Shown here in pieces: positions 34,922 to 47,940 of a stretch of DNA of 64,000 bases. The first letter of the stretch is position 1. Each line of letters starts with the position of its first letter. The notes under the pieces were generated by a model. The model worked only from the letters and a program-made list of their open reading frames with translations, did no database searches and was not told where the DNA came from. The stretch is from Neckera pumila. Lineage: Eukaryota; Streptophyta; Bryopsida; Hypnales; Neckeraceae. A program made the translations under genes and the position numbers. The stretch lies in the NCBI GenBank assembly GCA_963969595.1, contig OZ018409.1:41739282-41803281 (forward strand), in the 5' to 3' direction.

Positions 34922-36767
34922 AAGGCACAAAATTAATGTCACTTGCAAAATTAGAGTCATTAAAAGAAATATTTTTGTGGGCATTATTCCAATACAATAA
35001 TATTTCAATCTTCACTAATTCAAAGTAGTGTGACTTTTGGTAAAATTGCATGACTTTTAGTAAAGTAGTATTTTTGGTAAAGTTGTATTACATGCACTAG
35101 TAGGATAAATCAATACTGCTATCACTTGGGTGTAATTTAAGCAAAAATTATCTAAAATTGTCCCCCTCTAATGTTCATGATTTTGTTATGTAGGGATCTT
35201 TTGAAGTATTACTAATATTATCTTAAATTTTTATTATATAGTCTCTTCAACTTTATACCCTGCACAATATAGGGATTTAATAGATTGGAATTCATAGCTC
35301 GACATGGACAACAAACTTCTAGCCTTTTGACAGTTAAATTTTAGTTCTACACACAATCGAATCTCTATACCATTCATTAATAAAATATCTTCTCATATAC
35401 ATGCATGGAAAATTTCAAAAGCAACTAGGAAGTCTAGCTTATTTCCAATCACCCTGCAATATGAAGAGGTCTACAAAACAAGAACAAAGCAACCAAATTT
35501 TCATTCCAAATTGTTGTTGTTGTTGTAAGTTTTTTTAAGTAGTTTCTAATTGGCTTTGAATTTAGGGAGGGTTGGGAAGAGCAACATAGTATGTGATTGC
35601 ACTTGCTACGAGCAACAACCATGCGAGTCCCTTTTTCCCTGTTTAAATATTCCTTGATTGAACATGAGGTCCATGAGGGGCTAAGGGGATAAAAGACTAG
35701 TAGAAAAAGACAAATGACTTCCAACATTTGATTGGTGAAGTTGAATAGTAGAAGTTTGGAGTTGATCAAGACATTGTCTTAAATATAATTCCTTTTTAGA
35801 AATAAAGCGCACCAAATGCTATAATCGAAATATTATGTTAGATTTTTTATCCCATAAAAAAATAATTCTAATATTTTTTGAATTTTTGGCATCAATTGTA
35901 TGTTTGAGTTAGGTTGGACCCCCAAGTGTCAAAATAATTATTTTTAAAGACATAGAGCATTTGAAACCTAATATTTGTTATTCTATAGTTTTGGTAGGAA
36001 TTGTTTTGAATTTTTTGACATTCTTTTGTTGGTTGTCTGCAATTGTCAATGCACTTTTTGACAATGTTCCACAATTATTGAAGCTCCCTCTTCATTCTTT
36101 CTTTTATCCTTGTAATTATAATATTCAATTGTACTTCATTGATTTTATTGTTACTTCAATGATTTTTGATATTGTTAAAATTTCCAATTTTGCATTAATT
36201 TTCTCAATTTCAACACTACACCTATAATTTTTACAAATTTTATGTTCATTTTAGACAAAACCTTAGATTTTTATGAAATTTTGGATACTCTATATTTGGA
36301 ATTAATCATGGACAAAAGTGATCGCACATAGGATATTAGTTTTTGACCATACGTCATACATCTAATATTAAAAAGATTATATTTTTGTCATTCATCCTAT
36401 GTCATACATTGTGTATTGGAAAAATTGTAGGTTTGCCAATGGCAAATAATCTAAAATCTAATTATATATATTTGGTTCCAAACTTAATTAATAACTATTG
36501 ATTTTAGCTTCTAATGAATCATGTGGTTATTGAATGACCAATTGAAAATTTGGGTTGGTTCCTACAAAGTCACTTTTGAATGGATCTCTTTGAAAATTTG
36601 ACAGAAAGTGTAGACATATACCCCCTTTTTGAAAATCTACATGTTTTTTTGATTAGGTGCCTAGATTAAGAATTATGTTGCCAATTTTTTCAAGCATTTT
36701 GGATAGATGATTAAAATCATCTTTAGTTTTGACTTTGCTAGAATGTAACTAATATGGTGTAGGATGC
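34922..36767. other. AT-rich spacer
   Basis: I see no element ends and no gene. The frames at 35449-35769 and 35961-36227 are low-complexity and unrecognised. Confidence 0.35.
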
Positions 36768-37022
36768 AATTATGCCACACTTAACTACTTTTGGACTTTT
36801 GAAAGTCCAGAATTAATAACGGTCTTCAACAGGAAAAAAATTGATCATCAAGAGATAACGCAAAACATCAAGAGATCTATCTAAAACATCCAAAGATCCG
36901 TATAAATATTGGGAGATCTGTACAAACATCATGGGATCCCATGATGTTATCATCGTGAGATCCCATGATGTTTTGTTTAGAATTCATTGAATAGTCCAAA
37001 AGTAGTTAAATGTGGCATAATT
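36768..37022. repeat. MITE with 30-bp inverted ends
   Basis: The ends AATTATGCCACACTTAACTA and TAGTTAAATGTGGCATAATT are inverted over about 30 bp. The inner part contains a perfect 24-bp palindrome centred on GGATCC (36925-36948). 255 bp, non-coding. Confidence 0.7.
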
Positions 37023-37044
37023 GTCAAAAAAACACTTAAGTATA

Positions 37045-37303
37045 GTGCAAAAAACTCCTCCTAGGAGGAATTAAAATCTATTGACCCTATTGGATAGGGT
37101 CGACAAATTTTTTTTTCTAACTTCAAATGCTATTATCTTGAAATTTGCTTGGTCAAAATTATGAAGTTTTCTACACATTCCTATAGTAGGTTGGTACACT
37201 TTTGTACGTTTGAATTTTTTTAAATTCATTTTTTTCTCGCTTAACTCAAAAGTGATTTTTTTTGACAATTTTTGCTTGAAATGTATCCCGGTCCTTTAGG
37301 AGT
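37045..37303 (-). repeat. TTAA-flanked element, type D fragment
   Basis: The right terminus CCGGTCCTTTAGGAGTTAA is clear. The interior resembles the type D copy at 41621-42206 in reverse (TCTACACATTCC and CAAATGC blocks). The left part is missing. Confidence 0.55.
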
Positions 37304-37832
37304 TAATTATGCAAAGGTCGATCTACCTATACAATGACAATGACACCAAATTCAATTTATTCCAAACTTGAATATACTTAGAATTCATAAATATATGATT
37401 AGAATGTGGTTTCTTACATTTTTGCAACCAAATGGAAGATGGTCCCACTTTTAACCGGAAGTGGGTTGGAATCACAACAAATATGCTCCCAGTCCACGCA
37501 ATGAAACATGGGGCATACAACTAATCTATCTAGTTTCTGAAGGCTTGAGTGGTTGGATCCGCTTTGTCCTAACTTTAGAGATACTAGTGTGCCTTGTGCC
37601 GTTGTCACACACAAAACAAAATTAAAAGTAATTTTCCAAATTTTTAATCCATAAAAGCTTTGAAATTCAATAACTTTCACATTGTCAGTTCAAATGCCAC
37701 AAAACTAAGCCCGTGCATCCCTCCTCGCCAAGGGCTTTTTGACGATACCAAGCACGCGGCTTGGGGACTTACCTCTAGGAGATCTCAATGTAACAAATAA
37801 AACAAAACAAATAAATAAACAAACATCTGGTC
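37304..37832. other. Spacer
   Basis: I see no gene or element end; the minus-strand frames at 37323-37680 have no family features. Confidence 0.35.
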
Positions 37833-38762
37833 TTAACCTCTAAAGTACCAAAGTCCCCTCGGGGGACACTTGGGATTTGGGGCAGTCTCGTAAGACCTGA
37901 AATTTTGACCTGATTTTTTTAAACTTTTATTGAAGATAGGAAGTCACATTAGCTTTCTAAAAATATAACTTTTTCTCCAATCGATGCCCGTGAGCAAAAG
38001 TTATGCCACCCAAAGTCAAAAAAGCAGTTTGTTGGGCAAAAAACAACAACTTTAAAACTTAAAATTTTTTTTTTTCATTTTTTTCTCTCAAAGATCATGT
38101 TTTTGTCTACATTTGAAACTTTGATTCATTCTATTTGGACTCAAAATGAGAAAGTTATGGACAATCTTGTTCATTTGGGCAATCTAAGCATCTTAAAAAA
38201 AAAATAACTTATAGAATTCAATTTGAATGCAATTTTCAAATTTATTCAAATTTATTTTTTTGAAAAGGTTAAATTTGTTTGCAAAAACAATCCCACTATT
38301 GGGATTATGGTGTTTTAATTCAACCTAAGAGCTATTAAAGATTTAGTGTTTTGTTCAATTTTGGACCTACTTCTACTTAACAATTTTTTTATATGTGAAA
38401 ATCAAGTTTTGACATTCTGAAAAAAATCCTCCAACTCTCGACTCAAATGTTCAATACAAAAAAATTTAACTTAATGGTGTGTAGTACAAAAAAAAATCCA
38501 CAAATAGCCGTCAAAGTCATCTAAAATTGCAAGCCACAATTCAAAAAATCTTCTTTTTCCAACTTCAAATGCTAATATCTTCTAATCCGTACGGTCAAAC
38601 TTCATGAAATTTTTACCACATGATCTAAGACAAGTAAAGTACAAGATCCTACGATTAGATTCTAAAAAAATAATTTATTTTGGTTTCTTGAGTGATTGCA
38701 GCAAAGATGGTAGTTTTCAGTGGTTTTGGAGCCAGAAATTGCCTTGGTATTTTAGGGGTTAA
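37833..38762 (-). repeat. TTAA-flanked element, type A, reverse orientation
   Basis: It starts TTAACCTCTAAAGTACCAAA and ends TGGTATTTTAGGGGTTAA, 930 bp. It is the closest relative of the reverse copy at 32712-33973 (both begin TTAACCTCTAAAGT). Confidence 0.85.
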
Positions 38763-39354
38763 GGTATGGATTATAGTACGGCAAGATGCCAAGGTTTATA
38801 AGACTTTTACAAAATGAATTGATGTTTTAGTAAATTTTAATACGCTAATTTCCAATCTTAGCATTATATTATATAAAACACCCACTCTTCATGCTAGATC
38901 TTTTAATTCTCACTGAATTTTGAAGTTGGGATCTTGTTTTAAAACTGCTCACAACAAAAATTTCTTATTTCTTTTTGTTTTGTTTTGGGGTGGGGGGCTC
39001 AAATTGCAAAGGAATTTGAAGGGTTTGATTTACTTGACAAAGATATATGATATCATACGTAAAGGTCCAATTTGGCACATGAGTGTCAAATACTTTTTTT
39101 TTGCTCGCAAAGGGCTTTAGCAAGTAGTTAGAACTACTTGTGTTAGAATTCCGGCATTCTAGTGTCCAAGTTATCTTGTGTTCAGCGGTTTCTCAGTTTT
39201 CTTGTTTTTTGAAACCTGTCATGCAAGGCTTAAAGCATGATGAGGTTTCTAGAAATATGAAAAAATAAGGCAAAATGGATTAAATTTTTTTGGCAACATT
39301 TCAAACATTTCACTTATCATATTCCAAGCATTCAAGGCATTCCAAAAAATGAAT

Positions 39355-40276
39355 TTAACCCCTAAAGGCCGAAGGTCTTTTTTCTACCAAAAAACACCTA
39401 AATCTGTCATTTTTATAGCAAAGAGTAAAAACATTGAAAAACAATTTTTTTGCACATCTTATCATAAAATCTTACACCTAACTAGTATGAGAATGTGTGG
39501 AAAAAATTTCAGAAGTTTTGACCACACAGGTTGCAAGATATTTGAGCTTAAAGTGAAAAAGAACAAGTTGTTCAGCACATTGTGCAACTAGAGTTTATGG
39601 CTCTCAACGTTTTTAACTGAAATTTTTGCACTACAGAGTTTTGAGCTTTAAGTATTTATAGTAAAAAATTGAGTTGAGAATCTAGGGACAAAAAAAATCC
39701 AGAAAAACTTAGTTTTCATTACTAAAAAAAATTGTTAAGTAGAAATAGGTACAAAATAGAAGGAAAATCTAATATATTAATATCTTTTATATGGAATTAA
39801 AAAAAACTAATACCAATGGTGAGATTGTCCTAGCAAAAAAACTAAACCTTGTAGAACATGTTTTTTTGAAAAATTGTTAAAATTACATTCAGAAATGAAT
39901 CCTACAAGTTATTTTTTTTCAGAAAGATGCTCCAAGTGCCCCCAAAACAAGATTGTCCATAATTTTCTCATAAAAAATCCAAATGAAACGAATCAAAGCT
40001 TTCTGGATAGACAAAAATATAATCTATAAGTAAAAAAATTAAAAATTAAAAAATATTTTTTTTTTTTTGCTGCCTGCTGTCCCCTATTTTGAGCTTATTT
40101 GGGTATAACTTTTTTTCCCGGGCATCGATTGAAAGAAAATTATATTTTCACAGAGCTTGGTAGTTTTTCTATCTTCAAGAAAAGTTGTAAAAAAATCTCA
40201 ACCAAAATTCAGCCTGTAGGTACCTGCCTGAAATCCCATTTGTCCCCTGAAGGGACAATGGGCTTTTAGGGGTTAA
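39355..40276 (+). repeat. TTAA-flanked element, type A, full length
   Basis: It starts TTAACCCCTAAAGGCCGAAG and ends GGGCTTTTAGGGGTTAA, 922 bp, collinear with the copy at 2089-3020. It is non-coding; the 80-codon frame at 39349 is not conserved as protein in other copies. Confidence 0.85.
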
Positions 40277-40449
40277 TTTAGGTTTGAATTTGACCTTCTC
40301 GTAGGCTAGTTCAATACAATGTTCAAGATGTTTTTTCTGAGTTTTACTGTCTATTTTATTTCAATTCCCAAATTGAACCATTTTTTCAAGTACTGAGTCT
40401 GGTTGTTTTTCCTATTTTTAATTCAAATTAGAAATCCATACCTTAAATT

Positions 40450-41560
40450 AGGTGTTTTGTTTTGTTTTGTTTGTTACGGTGAGATCTCATGGACCATGTG
40501 TTCCCCATCTGTGTTCTTGGTACCCTTGGAAAGCCCTCAATGAGGAGGGGTGCACTGTTTTTGTGTGTTTGAAATATAGTGTAAAGGATATTGATTATCA
40601 AAGTTTTTTAGGAATTAGAAAATTAGAAAATTGCTTTTACTTATATTTTGGTTGTGGCAACGGCACAGGGCAGACTAGTTTTATAGATTTTTCCACCAAT
40701 GGTTTTCTGCCAATGTTCCCAAATTGCCACCATTTTTTTTCCCCAATTTCCATGGGCTAACTTTGAATTAGCTGCCTATTCTTCCGGAACCTAGCCGAGT
40801 TCAATACCAGTTTCCAACAATTGCTTCTCTTGCTTTAATTTGCGTGTTTCTCTTGAATATTCTAGAGCTATCATTCCCCCTTCCTCCGGCCAAATCCCCA
40901 AGTCAGAGCCAGCATCCGGGAAGAGCCAATCCGGCAGAAAGCTCGGTTGCGAATTCATTCCCCTGTCGTTTGGATTTTCATGAGCCTGCCTGGGCCCTAA
41001 CCAAACCCTTCTGAAAATTATTATCATATACTGTGGCGGCAATTATCAAAACTGAACCCCCTCCCCCTTCCGTTCCCTTGTGTTTGTCTGGCTTGTTTGG
41101 TCTGTCCCCAGCCATACTTGAGAGGGGTCTAGTAACTGAGCTCCCTTGTAAGAGAAGGTCCGTCAGGGGCTTGCAAATGAATCCCCCGGCAATCTTGTGT
41201 CAATGGGTACATCTCCAGACGGATGTAAATTAATGGGCTAGTTGGTATTTTGTTTTATTCATTTCTTTTTAAGTGGTTCAGATTTTTAACTAATATGGAA
41301 AAAAATGACGTGGAAAATCAAAACCCTGCTCGTTCACATGCCTGAACTGAAGTGGGAAAACAATCATGAGACACTTCCATGAGTGAGTGAAGAAGGTGGG
41401 TAAATTCATGGAGCAATATCGATAAGGTGGAGGCGGCACCCATTCCCACCAAGTACCCAATTTCGTCATCATGTACTAGTGGAGTACATTCTAGAAAGAA
41501 AATGTGCACCATTCAGTGGTACGTGAGGGAGGAGTTCTTAGAGGGTTTTTTAGAGGTGTT
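40450..41560. other. GC-balanced island, no recognised gene
   Basis: Mixed-composition sequence with short frames on both strands (40452-40760 plus; 40791-41042 minus, no ATG at its start). None shows a domain I recognise. It could be part of a decayed gene or retroelement. Confidence 0.3.
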
Positions 41561-41620
41561 TCTACCTCATCTTGTTTTAGAGAAAACAAAGTGAGCTGTA
41601 TGCGAAAAATAGAAATTCTA

Positions 41621-42206
41621 TTGAACTTGTAAAGGACGGAGGCACATTTCGGGCAGAAATTTTAAAAAGATGCCACTTTTTAGGGCAATGAAAAATTAAA
41701 TTAAATTAAATTAAATTAAAATTTTCCTTCTAAAATTCAGCCATACAAATTTGTACTAAACTACTATGGGAATGTGTGAAAAAAATTTAGAAGCTTTGAC
41801 CACATGGATTGAAAGATTATAATGTTTGAAGTTAGAAGAATTTTTTTTCAAACTTTTGCTTGACATGGCCAATAGACTTTTGACTCCTCCTAGAGTGAGA
41901 TTTTGATACTATGCATGTTTTTAGAAAAGAAATTGCATCTTGTATCATGTAAGTTACATACTTGCCAATTTTTAGAACAAAGAAGGAGTTTTGCACATGA
42001 TACTTGAGATGCCCCAAGAGTTTAGGACATCATAACTTTTGATCCGGACACCTAATCAAAAACATATTTACATTCTCAACACAGAGATATATATTCACAC
42101 TTTTGTGTCAAAATTTTGTGAATACTCGATCAAAATTGACTTTGTAAATACCTACCTAAGATTTCTTGGGTACTTTGAACGGACTTATTGGTCCTTTAGG
42201 GGTTCA
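41621..42206 (-). repeat. TTAA-family element, type D
   Basis: The left end reads TTGAACTTGTAAAGGACGG and the right end TTGGTCCTTTAGGGGTTCA, both mutated forms of the family termini. 586 bp, non-coding, with an AATTA microsatellite at about 41694-41720. Confidence 0.6.
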
Positions 42207-42587
42207 GGTCATTTCTTTTCTCGTTTTAGAGTTCTACAAATAAAAAAGTGAATTCCCAAATTTTTTTGGTTTTCATGTTTAGAATTAATATGACCGACTC
42301 TACATACCCTGGAGTTATAGTTTACATATATTCACCAATATCAATATTGTATTAAAATTTTAATCAATATAATCATTATGTCATTTTATCATTTGAGACA
42401 TCATGGAATCAAACAAATGTAAATAATTGCAAAAATCGATCGTGTACTAAGTCTGAAGTTTGAATTGTGATTATCAAAATCTGTGAATTGGCTTGTTGGA
42501 ATTTAGAAAATCAAGTGGAAAACAATAATGCTTAACATTGTTTTAGAAACATTAAAATTCTTGAAATTTGAAATATTGTTTTAACCC

Positions 42588-43233
42588 TTAACCCCTAAAT
42601 GCTCAAGGCCTGTTTCAGGCTTCCTGGAATTTGTTCGAAATTGAACAAAATGCCAACATTTTGATAAGTTGTATCAATTTTTTTTGAATTGTAACAGTAC
42701 AAATTCAAACTAGACATGTTGGAGATCTCATAGGAAAAGAAAACACAACAATATCACTTATGGTGTGAAAGATTATAATGTTTGACCATGAGGGTGCTAA
42801 AACTGCAAAAATCTTTCAATCTTCTTTAACCAAATCAAATCTAAAAAGTTGGTGACCAAAAAAATATGAGGTGAAAGGGCCTAACTTGTATAACCTTGAT
42901 CAATTTATGGCTTCTTAAAATCTACTCTACAATAATTTTAAATGAATTTTGAATGTGATTTTTTCTCCAAGATCTAGTGTATTTGAGGCTCATTTCCAAG
43001 AGCTCTCAACACTACGGGAAGTCAAGATTGCAATGGGTACCCTTGAACAAAAACTTGAATAGAAAAATCACTATCATTTATTTTCAAGATTGGATTTTTG
43101 GTGCTAAAAGTAGACTTCAAGAAGAACTTTCTAAAAATATAAACTATTAAAAATAGCAACTTGGTTAGATTTTATTTAACTTCAAAGTTTTGCAAACACC
43201 ACATTTGGGTGCCTCAAGCATTTAGGGGTTATG
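42588..43233 (+). repeat. TTAA-flanked element, type C
   Basis: It starts TTAACCCCTAAATGCTCAAG and ends AAGCATTTAGGGGTTAT. About 645 bp, with an interior unlike A or B but shared with 25595-26079. It is non-coding. Confidence 0.7.
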
Positions 43234-43782
43234 AAGCAGCTCCAGTATAACATTGTTAACCAATGTTTGGGGCCCTTTTGCTTCCATGTAGGAAATGGAA
43301 GCCCTCTAGCATGGCAACTTTCCAACCAACCAATGATTTTTTACAGATTGTAACTAAATTCTCTCTCAGTCTATGCTAGAATGATTTTGGGAGTTGTCAC
43401 ATTCTCCTATTGGGTTAAACTTATTTGCTAAGGCACTCATGGAGCTAATCCAAAGGACAATGGCATAAGTCTAGTTTCATTAAAACATCTCATGAAATTG
43501 CCATTTCTAGTGCATTGAGACAAAAAACAAAATGTATTATCTTTGGATATGGAACCATAGGATCTTGCATTGCTTTTTTATAGGAACATGTGATTAAAAT
43601 TTTGTGAAGAATTGGACCACATAGATTGCAAGAATTTACAAGATCCAAAATACCCTCCCACCAAAAGAAAATCACCCTCTAAGTCTGATGTAAGTATCCA
43701 ACTGCAAATTAAGTTGATGCGCATTATTGCCAAAACAATCCCATTTTGCTACCAATTTTTTTCTTCTTGCTTCCATACATCA

Positions 43783-44145
43783 CATTAGAGAAAAAAGTAG
43801 CCCTCCGGAGGGCTGCTCTAGATTCATAGGGCAAGCTATTCCAAGCTTGGCCTGTCAATCTCAAAATGGCCCCAATTGAATAGTCAGCTTGGTTGATTGC
43901 TCGCTAAAATAGCTTTCGTACTTCTTCTTTTTTTTAAAATATTTTAAAATATTTTTTTTCAATTAAAAAAAAAAAAAAATACTAACTTTTTACTCGCGAA
44001 TTTGGGTTCTTGTGCCACTGTCACAGCAGAAACTGCTACAAAAAAATAGGGCAAAATATAGATTTTCAGCCCCGAAAAACCCTATTTCAGGATCCTTCGG
44101 AGGATTGGTGGAGCAGCCCTCCAGAGGCTTGAAATTTCTCTAATA
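43783..44145. repeat. CATTAGA-group MITE (GGAGGGCTGCTC subtype)
   Basis: It starts CATTAGAGAAAAAAGTAGCC and ends CTTGAAATTTCTCTAAT. GCCCTCCGGAGGGCTGCTC near the left is echoed by GGAGCAGCCCTCCAGAGG near the right. 363 bp. Confidence 0.7.
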
Positions 44146-45128
44146 TTCATTTTGCATATTAGAGATCCAATCATCATTAGGACCTTGTATTTTCATTGTT
44201 GTTTTCATTATTGTTCCCTTAGAGATTTTTTTTGGATAGATTCAATTTGTATTTATATAATTTTATTTATGCAATCAAATCCTTGCATTTGCATAATATT
44301 TGAGTAGTGTAACTTCATATATGTTTGTTATAAACAATGTAATCTCATTAGTGTTCCCCACTCTTATAAGGCACACTACTTGAAGAATTATGTACACATG
44401 TCTTTATTGAAGGATCATACTTTGGACTCAACTAGTAAAATTTTGAGGTGAAATGTGTATGTGTGTATATTTTGGATTATTAAATATTTACAAAGAAAAG
44501 GTCTTGAAAACATGTATTGTATACATCTTCAAAATAAGAGAACTATTACAAAAACCTACAAATATTTTAAAAGACAAAAAACCAAGATGTTGTGTATTTG
44601 AGATATTTGCATTCATCTGTATTTAAAATTTGTACAATTTATCTTAAAGGGATTAGTCCTTAAAAAAAATATTGTGTTGCTTTTTACTTTCAATATTTGA
44701 TTTTATCTGTAATCATCTATTCATCAAAGATCATTTATTTAGAGCTTTCTAAATAACTCCATATCAAAAATCATCCTTTGGAAACTGTTTAATACCATTT
44801 CAAAAAGCATTGACTTTAAGGTTTGTAATACCATATCTTCACGGAGAGCTCTATCTAATCCCATATCAAAATTCATCCACTTGTAGCAATCTACTTCAGT
44901 GAACTAATCATTGCTGTGACAATATTTAATATTGTTATACAAATCATCATGGTGGCGTTGTCTAACTCTAATGTGCATACTATTGTCCAAGATTTTTCAA
45001 AATTTATTGTACTTTCCACCATCATGGAGCTCTATAACTTTACTAGACATTGATTATACACCAATTATACATGGGGCCATACTTAGGTATAAATAATATG
45101 TATCTGTCAAGATGCCAAGAACATTTAT
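44146..45128. other. AT-rich spacer
   Basis: I see nothing recognisable. Confidence 0.35.
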
Positions 45129-45490
45129 GACACTTGTGCCTCCGTATGGACAATAGTCATGCATTCAATCTAATTAGTAGTTGTCATTTCTTGCATGGTT
45201 GAGATTTAAGCCATCTTAGAATAAATGGTGTCCATAATTTGATTGCCTAGGACATGAAGTCACATATTGATTACAAAAAGATCATCTATTCTTTGGGCAT
45301 AAAATCATCCCACAAGTACCTCAATATGGGCCAATAATCATGCAGTCAATCTAAAATAGTTGCCATTTTTTGAATGGTTGAGATTTAAGCAATTATGAAA
45401 TAAATAGTGGCCATACTTTGACTGCCTAGGAAATGAAGTCATGTAGTGATTACAAAAGGATCATCTATTCTTTGGACGTAAAATCATCTT
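45129..45490 (+). repeat. Tandem duplication of a 180-bp unit
   Basis: Units 45129-45310 and 45311-45490 align along their whole length, with many substitutions; both contain ATGGTTGAGATTTAAGC-like words and end GATCATCTATTCTTTGG...AAAATCATC. It is an old direct duplication, non-coding. Confidence 0.75.
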
Positions 45491-46549
45491 CAAAAGTGGT
45501 TTCAACAAGTTCAAATAAGTCATCACTTATATAATCTAGATCATTTACTATTAAAACTTTAAACTCTTATAACTTTGGCACACAATTAATAGGGGTAGTC
45601 ACACCTTCTTGGCTTCTTCACCTCAATTGCAATTCTTGGAGAATGGGAATATGGCGCTTTCTCTCTTTGGCTGTTTGTGGCTTGCAAAGCTCCAATTCTC
45701 TGAGAAATGTAAATGCTATTCTTCTCTGGAGGTAAAAAGATGGGCTGGAAGAAAATTTTCTTCAAGAATTTTTGATCTTGTGCTCTTCCGCTGCACCCCT
45801 CCACTGCCATACTTTCACCTTGTTGTGGTTACTCTTTAATTGGGTCCATGAACCTTGCATCTAGCTTTGCATATAACACATTCTTAAATTTTCGTTCTCC
45901 ATGCTACACACTACAAAAAAGGATGTCAAACCTTCTTCTTATAGAACGACTCCCCATTGGCTCCTCTTTTCTTTCACCAACTTCTTTGCTTTTTTCAAAT
46001 TTTGCTTCTTGGAGGAAGTGTGACTACTCCTAATATCCAAAGAATACAGTCTTTGTTCCCTAGCAATCTTCTTTACTTTGCACCATAGAATATTCAAAAC
46101 CAAAACCAGACACATTCTAGTAATACAAACCATGTTCACTAGTAAAAATGTGGCAATTACATATTATTTACCACAAATTTATCACCAGTAATTCCCAACA
46201 CGCCAAATTGAGAGAGATAAAATAGTCTTAAAATTACTGTACAGCATGAGAGGACTTTCACCATGCCGCAATAGAAAGCGCACCGTCCCTGCAGGTATAG
46301 AATGTTATCATGCTTGTCCTTCCAGTAAACCAAAACTATAAAAGAGACCGAAAAAGCAAAAGCTTGGAGGAAGGGCGGGCCGGGTGACGACTGACGACAC
46401 CCTCCGCCCCCCCGCCCCGCCTGGCCCCGCCGGGGCGGCCGGGCAAGAGAAAAGCATCCCCTAAAGGAGATCCTGACATCTACGCACGCGGGTAGATTCC
46501 GCGGCGGCGGACCTTCGAACGCTTTGTATCCGCGAGAGCTTCCCTCATC
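45491..46549. other. Upstream region of the HSF gene, with GC-rich patch
   Basis: A sharp GC-rich block lies at 46370-46450 (CCCCGCC repeats, many CG dinucleotides), which marks the change from AT-rich repeat sea to genic sequence. It may be promoter sequence. A lone CACTACAAAAAAGG end-like word is at about 45909. The minus frame 46157-46591 is compositional and I do not call it. Confidence 0.3.
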
Positions 46550-47940
46550 ACAGCAAACTTGTCGTCGTCCTCGTGGAAACATGTTTTCCATTAGCCTGGG
46601 AACCTAAGCTCGCAAACTCGCCCTTGTCCACACATGTTGTGTTCATTAGTACGTCTCTTCCCTGCCGAAAATTCCACCCGGTAGCGTCTAGTGGTACCGC
46701 CGCATGCTGTCTACGATTAGTGGGCTTCCCGCACATCCCTGGCTCTTGTATATCTAGATTCCATTGCATTCTCAAGTTGAACTCTCTCTCTTCACTTCCG
46801 TCTCGTTGGGGTGATTCGTCGTCGTGGGTGGTTACGGTTTGCCTCCTGGCGTGGATTGCGTGTGATTGTTCCCGTGGTTTTTGTTCCAAGTCAAACAGTT
46901 GCTTCTGGAGTCAAGGTTGCGTCTTCTGGGGTTTCTGCATCCCGGTTTGGGGACTGAGAAATCTCGCCACGAGTTTCAGAGTGGCGACTTGTTGTTCTGC
47001 CAGTGTCTGGCTCTGTGATCTTGCTGCTTGTGATTGCACCCGGGATTGCGCCCGGGATTGCACCCCAAGTTTGCACTTTGTCGTTGCCTCAGTCTGTTTC
47101 GTGACTACTCGCAACCCTGAGCCTGAGGGCGTGGTCCTCGGAAGCTGGAACAGTGAGTGAGGCCGACGCTTCGGCGACTAGTGAGAAATCTCTTCTCATT
47201 TCGACTTCCTTTGTGGAGGCGCGGTTACTTTTTAGCGGTACTGTCTCGCTGTCAATCAGAAGGTGTCTGTTTAGGGTGCTGCTGGGCATATTCCGTTTGG
47301 CTAAGGTAGGAGAGAGAGAGTGTTGGCTGTAACCCCAATCTGATTATGGTCTGATCACGTCCGAAGTAGCGCTAAGCGTGTGGGATTTCTGAAGTGGTTC
47401 CCAGTATTACGGAATCAGAATTCTGAGCTCATCTGCAGTTGTGGGTTAGCGGTGGGGAAGTAATCATAGTTTTTTAATCATGGTTGGACGCCATCTGTTC
47501 GACTTGCAGAGAAAGTATTGCCATTAGTAGTGGAAGGGAAAGAGACAGCCTCTTGTCTCGGTTGGAAGTTCCAGACACTCCGTCATGAGACGAAGATTAT
47601 CGGCAGGAATGCTGGTATATGAGAAGCGTTCAAGAATGGAAGCCATGTAGATCAACCTCGCTCCAGTTGCTCACTCATATCTGTCAATCAATTTCGTAAG
47701 AGCCCCAGGATTAGAACCTTGAACTAGTTTTGAACACCGACGACCAACTGTACTTAGCCCTGTAAGTGAGTATCTCAGTGTCGCAAAACCTCTGGTTGAA
47801 TTTCCTAGCCAGCTTTAATTGAGGGAGACTTACTGGAGTTGTGAGTAACGCTGACGGAACTTGTGTGTGTAGATCCGTGAGTTTTGGACCAAGTGCTGCT
47901 GCATCACTTGGGGTCCTTTCCTTTCCTTTTGGGATACGGC
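46550..47940 (+). promoter_or_regulatory. Probable promoter and long 5' leader of the HSF gene, with upstream ORFs
   Basis: This mixed-composition segment leads directly into the HSF start codon and has no recognised protein of its own. The 195-codon frame at 46573-47160 starts without ATG and has no family features. Two small ATG ORFs lie near the main start: 47480-47527 (15 aa) and 47585-47650 (21 aa, rich in Arg at its start). If transcribed they could reduce translation of the main frame, as known for some plant HSFB mRNAs. Transcription start and any leader intron cannot be seen from sequence alone. I found no perfect three-block heat-shock element by eye. Confidence 0.4.

Noticed and set aside
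40791..41042. 83-codon minus-strand frame with a charged C-terminus
   Set aside because: No ATG at its start and no family I can name; retroelement origin considered but not supported.
46157..46591. 144-codon minus-strand frame with Pro/Arg-rich part
   Set aside because: The composition simply reflects the GC-rich block; no ATG-supported start and no family match.
46573..47160. 195-codon plus-strand frame upstream of the HSF gene
   Set aside because: It starts with GTG, has no domain features, and competes with overlapping minus-strand frames. More likely leader or promoter sequence.
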